DNA of 34,967 nt from Clostridia bacterium (GTDB lineage Bacteria > Bacillota > Clostridia > Peptostreptococcales > JAAYPU01). Below, one piece after another: positions 23,963 to 30,568 of the stretch. The translations under genes were made by a program, and so were the position numbers. Below the pieces are notes generated by a model. It searched no databases. It was given only the letters and a program-made list of their open reading frames with translations, and was not told where the DNA came from. The stretch's first letter is position 1, and each line of letters starts with the position of its first letter. The DNA lies in the NCBI GenBank assembly GCA_016278615.1, contig JADQBM010000070.1, forward strand, positions 1-34,967, written 5' to 3'.

Positions 23963-24290
23963 TATTCTCTCCATTCCAAAGGATCATTTGAAAAAAATTG
24001 GATTGAATCTTTATAAAAAAACTAACGCTTCCATTCGGCGTCCATGCCTCAGTGGTCGCTAATCCAACGTCCTTTTGGATTTACGTTTTTTTACTTCATC
24101 TTCAATCTCAATTTTCTTAGTCAAACGATCATAGTCAGTCGAGAATACTATATTTATCCCTGCGAAGGAAAAGGTTGATTTTGTTATACAAAATCTCCAT
24201 TCTTCAAGATATCAAAAATAATTTCCACATGTTTCATTAGTAGGGGCTGGTCCCGTGCCTGCCCGTGAACAAAGGCGGGAAGCGAGAAGA
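23963..24290 (+). repeat. Dispersed intergenic repeat, copy A
   Basis: This roughly 0.3 kb unit runs from TATTCTCTCCATTCC to the REP-like tail (24240-24266) and a GGCGGGAAGCGAGAAG end. It closely matches copy B (24747-25073), with only scattered differences by eye. It contains the hairpin AATCCAACG...TTGGATT followed by a T-run, and a GATTTTGT/ACAAAATC-type inverted repeat. No frame in it looks coding. Confidence 0.85.
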
Positions 24291-24413
24291 ATCTTAAAGA
24301 TATTGAAAGTAGGATTCATTCCCATTGAACATTGGATTGAATTGCATTAAACCTGAATTATTCTAGGGGCTGCCATCTGCAGTCGTAGTAGACAATCCCA
24401 TAAGGAGGAAATG

Positions 24414-24740
24414 ATGGCTACAAGTATAGAATTTATTGAATATGTATGTGAACAAATTGAGGATATGGGGGTTGTAACCTATAAAAAGATGTTTGGAGAA
24501 TATATGGTCTATGTAAATGCCAAACCGATTTTACTTGTTTGTGATAATACGGTATATGTTAAAATGCTGGAATGCATTCAAGAGAAAATGAAAAATGAAG
24601 AAACGGGCAACCCTTATCCTAGCGCCAAAACGCATTATATTTTGGATATTGATAATGTTGAACTTAGTAAAGAGGTAGTAAAAATTCTCGAGTCTGTTAC
24701 TCCTGTTCCAAAACCAAGGAAGAAAAAAGAAAAGAAATAG
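24414..24740 (+). CDS. TfoX N-terminal-domain protein
   Basis: The product (108 residues) resembles the TfoX/Sxy N-terminal domain: EFIEYVCEQIEDMGVVTYKKMFGEYMVY, a central LVCDNTVYVKM and a lysine-rich tail (PKPRKKKEKK). In Proteobacteria Sxy activates competence genes, but short stand-alone versions in Firmicutes have no settled role. ATG 24414 is preferred over 24411 because AAGGAGG ends at 24408, leaving five bases rather than two. It sits as a single gene between two copies of the dispersed repeat and carries a REP-like TAGGGGCTGCCATCTGCAG sequence just upstream (24365). Confidence 0.82.
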   Translation: MATSIEFIEYVCEQIEDMGVVTYKKMFGEYMVYVNAKPILLVCDNTVYVKMLECIQEKMKNEETGNPYPSAKTHYILDIDNVELSKEVVKILESVTPVPKPRKKKEKK

Positions 24741-24746
24741 CAGGAG

Positions 24747-25073
24747 TATTCTCTCCATTCCCATGGATCATTTGAAGAGAATTGGATTGAATCTTTATAA
24801 AAAAACTAACGCTTCCATTCGGCGTCCATGCCTCAATGGTTGCTAATCCAACGTCCTGTTGGATTTACGTTTTTTTACTTCATCTTCAATCTCAACTTCC
24901 TAGTCAAATGACCAAAGTCAGTCGAGAACACTATATTTATCCCTGCGAAGGAAAAGGTTGATTTTGTTGTACAAAATCTCCATTCTTCAAGATATCAAAA
25001 ATAATTTCCACATGTTTCATTTGTAGGGGCTGGTCCCGTGCCTGCCCGTAAATAGAGGCGAGAAGCGAGAATA
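24747..25073 (+). repeat. Dispersed intergenic repeat, copy B (most complete)
   Basis: This copy begins with TATTCTC (24747-24753) and ends with its inverse GAGAATA (25067-25073), suggesting short terminal inverted repeats. Internal landmarks are the stem AATCCAAC/GTTGGATT (24845-24852, 24858-24865) with a following T-run, GATTTTGTTGTACAAAATC, and the REP-like tail at 25023-25049. It lies between the TfoX-like gene and satD. Confidence 0.85.
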
Positions 25074-25104
25074 ACATGGTTGAAATCTAAGAATGAAAGT
25101 TTAA

Positions 25105-25155
25105 TGATGCAGTTATAACTGCATCAACTCCAATGATGCAGTTATAACTGCATCA
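25105..25155 (+). promoter_or_regulatory. Two perfect 22-base palindromes upstream of satD
   Basis: Identical 22-base perfect palindromes occupy 25105-25126 and 25134-25155. Their core is GATGCAGTTATAACTGCATC, and their centres are 29 bases apart; the second extends to 26 bases (25132-25157). They end about 30 bases upstream of a TATAAT box. The downstream SatD protein carries a helix-turn-helix, so it is the obvious candidate binder, making this a likely autoregulatory operator. Confidence 0.75.
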
Positions 25156-25187
25156 TTTATTGATTTAGGATAATATTTATGCTAATG

Positions 25188-25193
25188 TATAAT
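25188..25193 (+). promoter_or_regulatory. -10 box of the satD promoter
   Basis: TATAAT at 25188-25193 lies 25 bases before the ATG at 25218. The -35 region (25165-25170, TTAGGA) is weak, which would suit activation or repression from the palindromes immediately upstream. Confidence 0.5.
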
Positions 25194-25217
25194 TAAGGTA
25201 ATAAGGAGGGGATTAAG

Positions 25218-25868
25218 ATGTATTTTGCGATTGTAGGCGATATTATTAAATCAAAACAATTACAGAAACGTGCAGAATTACAAAATAAAATAAGTATAAC
25301 GCTAAATGAGATAAACTCTAAATACAGTAGTGTTATTGCAGCAAATTTTATAATTACATTAGGGGATGAGTTTCAGGGATTAATGACATCTCCTGAATTT
25401 ATTATTGATGCGATTGAAAAGATCAAGTATGAGATATACCCGGTTAATGCTCGATTTGGAGTAGGGATTGGGGGGATTGATACAGCCATAAATAAAAATA
25501 TGGCAATTGGAGCAGATGGGCCAGCTTTTCACTATGCTCGAAACATGATTAATGAAATTAAATTAAATGAAAAAGGAAAAATGAGTGATAGCACTCATAT
25601 TAAAATTTATGCTGAGGAAAAAAAATCAATAGTGGACCTTATCAACAGTAATTTAACTTTGTGTTCTTTTATCGAAAACAAATGGACTAAAAAACAACGA
25701 GATTTAATTCAAGAGAGCATTAAGGAGAATAGAAGTCAAAGAGTAATTGCTGCAGAGTATAATCTTGCTCAATCAAGTGTTCAACGCAGGCTTAAAACAG
25801 CAGGATTTTATGATTATATTAATACAAAGAAAGTTATAAAAAGAATCATGATTAAGGAATGGGGGTGA
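25218..25868 (+). CDS. SatD family protein with C-terminal helix-turn-helix
   Basis: This 216-residue protein resembles the SatD family. The N-terminal part has FAIVGDIIKSKQ, then ITLGDEFQGLM and RFGVGIGGIDTA, followed by GADGPAFHYARNMI. The spacing of GD, GDEF and the late Ala-Arg helix recalls a nucleotide-cyclase or GGDEF-like palm fold; that is my inference. The C-terminal 50 residues form a helix-turn-helix (SQRVIAAEYNLAQSSVQRRL). ATG 25218 follows GGAGGGG. It is one base away from the DUF3307 gene, so the two form an operon behind twin palindromes. A nucleotide-sensing transcription regulator is plausible, but its function is not established. Confidence 0.78.
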   Translation: MYFAIVGDIIKSKQLQKRAELQNKISITLNEINSKYSSVIAANFIITLGDEFQGLMTSPEFIIDAIEKIKYEIYPVNARFGVGIGGIDTAINKNMAIGADGPAFHYARNMINEIKLNEKGKMSDSTHIKIYAEEKKSIVDLINSNLTLCSFIENKWTKKQRDLIQESIKENRSQRVIAAEYNLAQSSVQRRLKTAGFYDYINTKKVIKRIMIKEWG

Positions 25869-25869
25869 G

Positions 25870-26673
25870 ATGTTGCTTAATACGGTAATACTTGTAGGTC
25901 TAATTGGACATGTCATAGGGGATTTTTATTTGCAGTCTGATGGATTGGCAAATGATAAAAATGAAAAAATAGGACATCTCCTTCTTCATACACTTATATA
26001 CTTCATCCCTTTCGCAATATTTTTTTTATTGGCCAAGAAAACGCTAGATCTCGGGATATTATTCATTTTATTCTGGGGAACACACCTGGTTTTTGATTTA
26101 ATAAAGTTTGCAATTTGTAATTCTGATTATTATAAAAAATTTCCAGAAAAACAGTTAGAAAAAGAAAGAGTATTATACATATCTGATCAGGGGCTACACA
26201 TTTTATCTATTGTAGTTATCAGTGTAATTTTTGTTAAACTTGGACATTCTATTGAATTTCTATTTAGCATTAGAGAATTTATTGAATATATAGATATAAA
26301 TATAATATTAGTTTCTAAGTGGATATTATTGTTATTATGTATTTATAAACCTTCTAATGTTTCATTTGTAAAGATGTTTTCAGAGTATAAACCTAATAAG
26401 GTTCATATTACACAGGCGGATAATGACACATGTATTCAAGTGAATAATAAAAAGGCTGGAGCAATAATTGGGTTCCTAGAAAGAATACTGATAGTTATTC
26501 TTATTCACGTTGGTCAATATCCTGTAATTGGTTTAATACTAACCGCTAAATCAATAGCAAGATATGATAGTATTGTGAAGGATCAAGAATTTGCAGAATA
26601 CTATCTAATAGGTACTCTTACCAGCGTATTGCTGGCAATTCTATTTTATTTGGGAATATTTATTGGTTTATAG
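25870..26673 (+). CDS. DUF3307 membrane protein
   Basis: This 267-residue polytopic membrane protein starts VGLIGHVIGDFYLQSDGLA, the DUF3307 signature with conserved His, Asp and Gln, and has about six to seven hydrophobic segments, including two near the C-terminus. A soluble stretch of about 60 residues (KMFSEYKPNKVHITQADND) sits in the middle. ATG 25870 is one base after the satD stop, and the ribosome site GGGGGTG lies inside the end of satD, so translation is coupled. The family function is unknown. Pairing with SatD suggests a membrane partner of a nucleotide- or stress-responsive regulator, which is inference. Confidence 0.8.
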   Translation: MLLNTVILVGLIGHVIGDFYLQSDGLANDKNEKIGHLLLHTLIYFIPFAIFFLLAKKTLDLGILFILFWGTHLVFDLIKFAICNSDYYKKFPEKQLEKERVLYISDQGLHILSIVVISVIFVKLGHSIEFLFSIREFIEYIDINIILVSKWILLLLCIYKPSNVSFVKMFSEYKPNKVHITQADNDTCIQVNNKKAGAIIGFLERILIVILIHVGQYPVIGLILTAKSIARYDSIVKDQEFAEYYLIGTLTSVLLAILFYLGIFIGL

Positions 26674-26720
26674 AAAAACTAACGCTTCCATTCACGTCCG
26701 TACCCGTATAGAGGCGAGAA
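26674..26720 (+). repeat. Internally deleted fragment of the dispersed repeat (copy D)
   Basis: GAAAAACTAACGCTTCCATTC (about 26673-26693) matches the internal start of copy C and the middle of copies A and B. It is joined directly to CCCGTATAGAGGCGAGAA, matching their 3' end. Most of the unit is missing. Confidence 0.6.
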
Positions 26721-26761
26721 ATGTGAGCTGAGAAACGGAAAAAAAATTAGGAGTTGAAGTC

Positions 26762-27631
26762 ATGAAATGTAATGAATGTAAATCAAATGAAGCTACTATA
26801 CATATAGCAAATGTCGGAGAGTTCTGCTTGAACTGCCATAATGATTTTATGGCAGATTTGAATGGTGTTAATAGGATGAATGATTTTTCAAGGATTATAT
26901 CAGTCTATGATGCCCATGGCATTATGCATCAGTTTGATATTTCAAATAGACTTATGCCAGGTTTTTCTATATGGCAAGCAGAAGAAATCGAGGGTAATTA
27001 TCAGTTTGAGGTATTCGTAAAGCCGGAAGATAATCAGGCAGTCGCAATCGAACATTTGCATCAGAAGATATTGACTGGACTAGGATATAAAACGCTCACA
27101 CTTATGTCGGATAGGTATTTTGTAGATAATGCAATTCACATTGATAAAGAGCAATATAGCCTTAATGACGTTGGTACATGTAGGATTCAACATACTGAAG
27201 AAGATAATGAAGTTTGCTTGGTTATAGATGGCAAGAATATTCCTTTACATGATTTTGGACAGGCGCTCACAGCATTTGAGGGTTTTAATATGGATTTTCA
27301 GATAAGGCAACAGTCCCAAGAGGTCCTTGGAAAAAATATGATACTAAGGCCAATAAGTATTCATGAGGATGTTATCATAGAGCATTTTGAGAAGACATTG
27401 GGATGGTTTTTAGAGCGTGGGTTTTTAAGCTACAAGCTGGCAAATGCTTGTGAAGAAGCTTTGTCTGAAAGAATAGATGAATTGAAGTTGCTTTGTGAGT
27501 ATGGTAATAAAGAAAAGGCAGTTGAAGTCGGAAATAGAATGAAGAAACGGCTGATATCTATTGATAATGACATAGATGATTTTCCAGATTATCTTTTGAA
27601 TAGGATTGACCAAATGATTGGAATTGTATAA
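26762..27631 (+). CDS. Zinc-ribbon protein of unknown function
   Basis: This 289-residue soluble protein starts with MKCNECKSNEATIHI and CLNCHNDFM, two Cys-x2-Cys pairs that make a zinc ribbon (residues 3-26). The remaining sequence has no motif I recognise: an alpha/beta middle (about 40-190) and a helical C-terminus (about 200-289) ending in DYLLNRIDQMIGIV. ATG 26762 follows TAGGAG. Similar zinc-ribbon proteins of unknown function occur in accessory regions. It sits alone between a repeat fragment and toxin-antitoxin remnants. Confidence 0.7.
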   Translation: MKCNECKSNEATIHIANVGEFCLNCHNDFMADLNGVNRMNDFSRIISVYDAHGIMHQFDISNRLMPGFSIWQAEEIEGNYQFEVFVKPEDNQAVAIEHLHQKILTGLGYKTLTLMSDRYFVDNAIHIDKEQYSLNDVGTCRIQHTEEDNEVCLVIDGKNIPLHDFGQALTAFEGFNMDFQIRQQSQEVLGKNMILRPISIHEDVIIEHFEKTLGWFLERGFLSYKLANACEEALSERIDELKLLCEYGNKEKAVEVGNRMKKRLISIDNDIDDFPDYLLNRIDQMIGIV

Positions 27632-27673
27632 TAATATTTAGAATTACCAACTTTCGAAATTCCTAACAAGTTA

Positions 27674-27727
27674 TATCCCTCTTTTAAAAAGAAAATATCA
27701 CAATTAACTAATGAAGAAGATTGTTGA
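27674..27727 (+). pseudogene. HEPN-domain remnant (first copy)
   Basis: One frame reads YPSFKKKISQLTNEEDC then stops. It matches the C-terminal part of the HEPN remnant at 28881-28991 (YPSFKNKISQLINKEEA), the conserved end of HEPN toxin proteins. Only about 17 residues remain. It is followed about 90 bases later by a Nudix remnant, repeating the HEPN-Nudix order found further on. Confidence 0.55.
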
Positions 27728-27817
27728 GAGAATAGGGAAATAGAGGTGAGAGGCGAAACGGGAAGCGGGAAGAATGGGTGCATTTGATAAGTAAAAAGTA
27801 TATCAGGAGGGAATTAA

Positions 27818-27877
27818 ATGATAGATGTAGTTGGAGCTTTGATAACCAATGATCGTGATGAAATACTTATCACCTGA
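27818..27877 (+). pseudogene. Truncated duplicate of the Nudix hydrolase gene
   Basis: ATG 27818 behind CAGGAGGG encodes MIDVVGALITNDRDEILIT and stops. The first 18 residues are identical to the start of the intact Nudix gene at 29410, with only a few silent base changes. After 27877 the sequence resembles the 3' end of the same gene (GAGAATTGAGAAT), so an internal deletion removed the catalytic Nudix box. Confidence 0.85.
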
Positions 27878-27917
27878 GAATTGAGAATTTTTCTTGTCTT
27901 TGCGAGCGAAGCGCGGC

Positions 27918-27943
27918 AATCTCACTAATTGAGATTTTTTATT
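27918..27943 (+). terminator. Intrinsic terminator after the Nudix remnant
   Basis: AATCTCA (27918-27924) pairs with TGAGATT (27930-27936) around CTAAT, followed by a T-rich tail. A GCGAGCGAAGCGCGGC stretch (about 27902-27917) precedes it and looks like a widespread REP-type sequence. Confidence 0.65.
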
Positions 27944-28074
27944 TTATATTATTAATTGGCAAAATCCACCTTATAATTGATGATAGGGATTAGATATTAT
28001 AACAAAGGGGATGAATAAAGAATATTGGTATATTATTGTAAAAATGATAAACTTCAAATAAGGAGGTGCTTTGT

Positions 28075-28413
28075 ATGATTATAGATTTTGATAGTATTGT
28101 TGATAGGATTGTGAATGCCACAAAACTTGAGAAAATTGTTTTGTTTGGATCATATGCATATGGCAAACCTGATAAAGATAGCGATATTGATTTGCTGATT
28201 ATAAAAAATACAGAATTACCTTTTAATAAGAGAGCGCATGAAATAAGAAAAAGTTTAAGGGGAATAGGTGTACCTATTGACTTGATTGTATATACACCTG
28301 AAGAAATTGAAAAATGGAAAGACACAAAGCATTCTTTCATAAAGGAAGTTCAAGAAAAGGGAGAGGTGTTATATGAAGATAAGGAAACACACACTTGTAA
28401 GATGGAATTCTAA
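28075..28413 (+). CDS. MNT-type nucleotidyltransferase (putative antitoxin), 3' end in repeat C
   Basis: The 112-residue protein is a minimal nucleotidyltransferase with VLFGSYAYGKPDKDSDIDLLII, giving the GSxxxG and DxD metal site. ATG 28075 lies eight bases behind AGGAGG (28061-28066). Such MNT proteins pair with HEPN RNases and can modify them with AMP. The stop codon at 28411-28413 falls in dispersed repeat C, which begins at 28410, so the natural C-terminus has probably been altered in its last residues. The expected HEPN partner gene directly downstream is missing. The family call is solid; antitoxin activity is inference. Confidence 0.8.
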   Translation: MIIDFDSIVDRIVNATKLEKIVLFGSYAYGKPDKDSDIDLLIIKNTELPFNKRAHEIRKSLRGIGVPIDLIVYTPEEIEKWKDTKHSFIKEVQEKGEVLYEDKETHTCKMEF

Positions 28414-28450
28414 CGCTTCCATTCGGCGTCCATGCCTCAGTGGTCGCTAA
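28373..28450 (+). pseudogene. Possible HEPN start cut by the repeat
   Basis: ATG 28373 overlaps the end of the MNT gene, lies behind AAGGGAGAGG, and opens MKIRKHTLVRW before running into repeat C and a stop at 28448-28450. HEPN genes commonly start in this overlapping position and with a short basic sequence ending in a Trp. Only about eleven residues remain, so the assignment is weak. Confidence 0.3.
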
Positions 28451-28627
28451 TCCAACGTCCTGTTGGATTTACGTTTTTTCACTTCATCTTCAATCTCAAT
28501 TTCTTTAGTCAAATGACCAAAGTCAGTCGAGAACACTATATTTATCCCTGCGAAGGAAAAGGTTGATTTTGTTGTACAAAATCTCCATTCTTCAAGATAT
28601 CAAAAATAATTTCTACATGTTTCATTA
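28410..28627 (+). repeat. Dispersed intergenic repeat, copy C
   Basis: About 218 bases from CTAACGCTTCCATTC to CATGTTTCATTA match the central part of copies A and B closely. Both outer ends, including the REP-like tail, are absent. It contains the same stem and T-run (AATCCAACG...GTTGGATT), so it could also terminate transcription of the MNT gene. Confidence 0.85.
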
Positions 28628-28690
28628 AGGTAACAGGAAAACATGGTGTTATAGCCAGAAAACCTTAAGGCTATCCATGTGATAAAAGTT

Positions 28691-28727
28691 AAAAAGAAGT
28701 ATACATCAAATTATGTATAACTTTTTT
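28691..28727 (+). terminator. Intrinsic terminator upstream of the HEPN remnant
   Basis: AAAAAGAAGTATACAT (28691-28706) pairs with ATGTATAACTTTTTT (28713-28727) with one bulge, ending in a T-run. A TATATAAT box at 28737-28744 follows and could start the HEPN/MNT transcript. Confidence 0.6.
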
Positions 28728-28738
28728 CAATAATGGTA

Positions 28739-28744
28739 TATAAT
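28739..28744 (+). promoter_or_regulatory. -10 box upstream of the HEPN remnant/MNT pair
   Basis: TATAAT at 28739-28744, about 75 bases upstream of the HEPN remnant ATG. No good -35 is seen in this AT-rich stretch. Confidence 0.35.
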
Positions 28745-28818
28745 TATTATAAACAAACGAAAATTAAAGAAAAAGAATGATACACTTACGCAAAATACAT
28801 ATTTAAAGGAAAGCGAAT

Positions 28819-28991
28819 ATGAATCAGGAAGAAAAGTACAATTATTGGCTTGAAACTTCTGAGTATGACATTTGGGAAGATATCCTTCGTTTAAGAACAA
28901 AATATCTCAATTAATTAATAAAGAAGAAGCAAAGAAAATTCTGTCTGAATCAAAGGAGGTTTTCAAATGGTTGAAGTCTCTGAAAAAGTAA
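28819..28991 (+). pseudogene. HEPN toxin gene with large internal deletion
   Basis: ATG 28819 encodes the start of a HEPN protein (MNQEEKYNYWLETSEYDI), then the frame becomes nonsense and stops at 28912-28914. In another frame, GRYPSFKNKISQLINKEE and KEVFKWLKSLKK, the family C-terminus, run from about 28875 to the TAA at 28989-28991. Roughly 80 central residues, including the RNase motif of HEPN domains, are gone and the ends are out of frame. The 3' end overlaps the following MNT gene by 25 bases, the normal HEPN-MNT arrangement. The toxin is therefore dead. Confidence 0.8.
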
Positions 28992-29293
28992 ATCAAATTA
29001 TAGCAGACTATATTAATGATCTCGGTAAACATATAAAAATAGACAGAGCGTTTTTGTATGGCTCTTATGCCAGAGGGAACTATAATGAGTTCAGCGATCT
29101 GGATATTGCTATTTTTTCGGACAGCTTTGAAGAATATTCTTTTGTGGAAGCTGTAGCTTTTCTTTTTTCCAAAGCCAGAAAATATAAAGAAATTTGTATT
29201 GAACCTATTGCTTTTGCAGCATCAGATCTCCAAAAAGATAACCCTTTTATAAAAGAGATAATTACAACTGGCAAAGAGATTAAATTACAATAA
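28967..29293 (+). CDS. MNT-type nucleotidyltransferase (orphan antitoxin)
   Basis: This 108-residue minimal nucleotidyltransferase has FLYGSYARGNYNEFSDLDIAI, with GSYARG and the metal-binding SDLD intact. ATG 28967 lies behind AAAGGAGG and overlaps the end of the broken HEPN gene. In intact pairs the MNT protein neutralises the HEPN RNase. Here the antitoxin survives without a working toxin beside it; it might protect against a related toxin elsewhere or be decaying. A terminator at 29335 follows. Confidence 0.85.
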   Translation: MVEVSEKVNQIIADYINDLGKHIKIDRAFLYGSYARGNYNEFSDLDIAIFSDSFEEYSFVEAVAFLFSKARKYKEICIEPIAFAASDLQKDNPFIKEIITTGKEIKLQ

Positions 29294-29334
29294 TATGGAT
29301 TGATTGGAGTATTGCAAGCGAGTAGAAAATATAT

Positions 29335-29367
29335 AACCACTCTGATTTAAACAGGGTGGTTTTTTTA
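29335..29367 (+). terminator. Intrinsic terminator after the MNT gene
   Basis: AACCACTCTG (29335-29344) pairs with CAGGGTGGTT (29352-29361) with one T-G pair, followed by T residues to 29367. Confidence 0.85.
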
Positions 29368-29409
29368 TAACGTTTTGTATACAGATAGCAGATAGTTGGG
29401 AGGAAATAT

Positions 29410-29808
29410 ATGATAGATGTAGTTGGAGCTCTTATAACCAATGATCGTGATGAAATACTGATTGCCCGAAGAAAAGAAGGCAAACACCTGGCAGGCTGTT
29501 GGGAGTTCCCAGGTGGTAAGATTGAAAAGGGAGAAACTCCAGAAGATTGCCTTAAGCGGGAATTGAAAGAAGAAATGAACCTGGATATTGAGGTTCTGGA
29601 TTATTATGATGGTAATGAGCATGAATATGAAGACTTCACCATTAACCTTATGATCTATTCAGCAAGGATCATAGGTGGGGAGATGAAGTTGATGGATCAT
29701 GATAGGGTGGAATGGGTTAAGAGGAGTGAGATGAGGAAGTATGGGTTTACGCCTGCGGATGTGGTGATTGTTGAGAGGATAGTAAATCAATTGAGAATTG
29801 AAAATTGA
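29410..29808 (+). CDS. Nudix hydrolase (MutT-like)
   Basis: This 132-residue Nudix protein has the box GKIEKGETPEDCLKREL followed by KEEMNL, fitting G-x5-E-x7-RE-x2-EE with Asn in place of the final Gly. An N-terminal VVGALITNDRDEILIARR is typical of 8-oxo-dGTP pyrophosphatases of the MutT type, which cleanse the nucleotide pool; the actual substrate is uncertain. ATG 29410 lies behind GGGAGGAAA. A truncated copy of its 5' end, including the ribosome site, lies at 27818-27877, so this segment was duplicated. Confidence 0.9.
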   Translation: MIDVVGALITNDRDEILIARRKEGKHLAGCWEFPGGKIEKGETPEDCLKRELKEEMNLDIEVLDYYDGNEHEYEDFTINLMIYSARIIGGEMKLMDHDRVEWVKRSEMRKYGFTPADVVIVERIVNQLRIEN

Positions 29809-29923
29809 AAATGAAAAAAAGAAGTTTTAAATTGTTTTAAATTGTTTGTAGGGACTGCCATTGTAGTCCAGGTCAGGGGTGACACATTTAAATAATATAT
29901 AATAAATAAAGAGGGAATGCTGT

Positions 29924-30067
29924 ATGGAAGACAATTATTTCTATAAGAAGGAAGTTGATTGGTCAACACTAAATCAAGGAATCAGTATACCAGTTACTTT
30001 GCAATTGGAAGTATATAATAATATTAAGCAGAAACTTCTCGGGCCCAGAACCCCTCCTGTCTTGTAA
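29924..30067 (+). pseudogene. Truncated gene, 47 residues (N-terminus of a restriction-type protein?)
   Basis: ATG 29924 behind GAGGGA encodes MEDNYFYKKEVDWSTLNQG, then ISIPVTLQLEVYNNIKQKLL, and ends abruptly after GPRTPPVL. The opening resembles the N-terminal module of some restriction or HNH-associated proteins, but I recall this only loosely. The sharp change to a GC-rich GGGCCCAGAACCCCT stretch near 30040 marks a probable deletion or rearrangement junction. It lies in an accessory region 500 bases upstream of the PLD/helicase gene. Confidence 0.45.
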
Positions 30068-30187
30068 AAAATTTGCTAACAAAACTAACCATAACCGTTA
30101 TCTACTATCTATTATCTGTTATTTTTGTTTAGCTTCCCCTTTCTTTGTTCTCTTTCTCAGAAGAAACAAGATAACCTGACAAATATA

Positions 30188-30216
30188 TTGTTTGTATACA
30201 AAATTTATCTTATAAT
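30188..30216 (+). promoter_or_regulatory. Promoter with overlapping palindrome
   Basis: TTGTTT (30188-30193) and TATAAT (30211-30216) are 17 bases apart. The perfect palindrome TTTGTATACAAA (30191-30202) overlaps the -35 box and spacer, a typical repressor position. Transcription would start near 30223 and meet a terminator at 30280-30323. Confidence 0.6.
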
Positions 30217-30279
30217 TAATCTTAAGGATAAGGGTGAAGAATTAATAATGTTGGGGGTAAGGATATGAAAAGTTGGTAG

Positions 30280-30323
30280 AACCAGTTTGACAATATAGTG
30301 TTGTTGGACTGGTTTTTGTTTTC
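30280..30323 (+). terminator. Intrinsic terminator, near copy of the one at 22459
   Basis: AACCAGT (30280-30286) pairs with ACTGGTT (30308-30314), followed by TTTGTTTT. Right arm and tail (TTGTTGGACTGGTTTTTG) are identical to those at 22481-22498. It ends a possible 100-base transcript and precedes the PLD/helicase gene. Confidence 0.65.
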
Positions 30324-30362
30324 AATAAAACAAAGTATTCAAAAAGAACGCCCAAAAATGAC

Positions 30363-30530
30363 ATGCATGATATTATTATAACAAGGAAGCTTATTTGTAT
30401 TCTTGAAACAAAGAAACTTAATGGCGATATCACGATCAACAATCAGGGTGAGTTTATTGGAACTTTCAAGAATAGCAATGGTAAGTTCATCAGATGTATT
30501 CACCCATTTATTAGAATCAAAGGCATGTAA
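30363..30530 (+). CDS. Short open frame of 55 codons, uncertain
   Basis: ATG 30363 opens MHDIIITRKLICILETKK and continues INNQGEFIGTFKNSNGKF to TAA at 30528. The frame is fairly coding-like in composition and is open further upstream, but no ribosome site precedes the ATG and I recognise no family. It may be a gene fragment in this decayed region. The opposite strand also has an open frame here, which weakens both. Confidence 0.25.
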   Translation: MHDIIITRKLICILETKKLNGDITINNQGEFIGTFKNSNGKFIRCIHPFIRIKGM

Positions 30531-30568
30531 GATTTTAAAGGACATGCATATTAAAGGAGAAAATAGCC

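Noticed and set aside
25105-25155. Two identical repeats with a short spacer, considered as a CRISPR start
   Set aside because: Only two units, the spacer is seven bases, and each unit is a perfect palindrome; an operator pair fits far better.
30339-30545. 68-codon minus-strand frame opposite the small frame at 30363
   Set aside because: No ribosome site and no recognisable product; the two overlapping frames reflect AT-rich sequence, and only the plus-strand one is kept, at low confidence.
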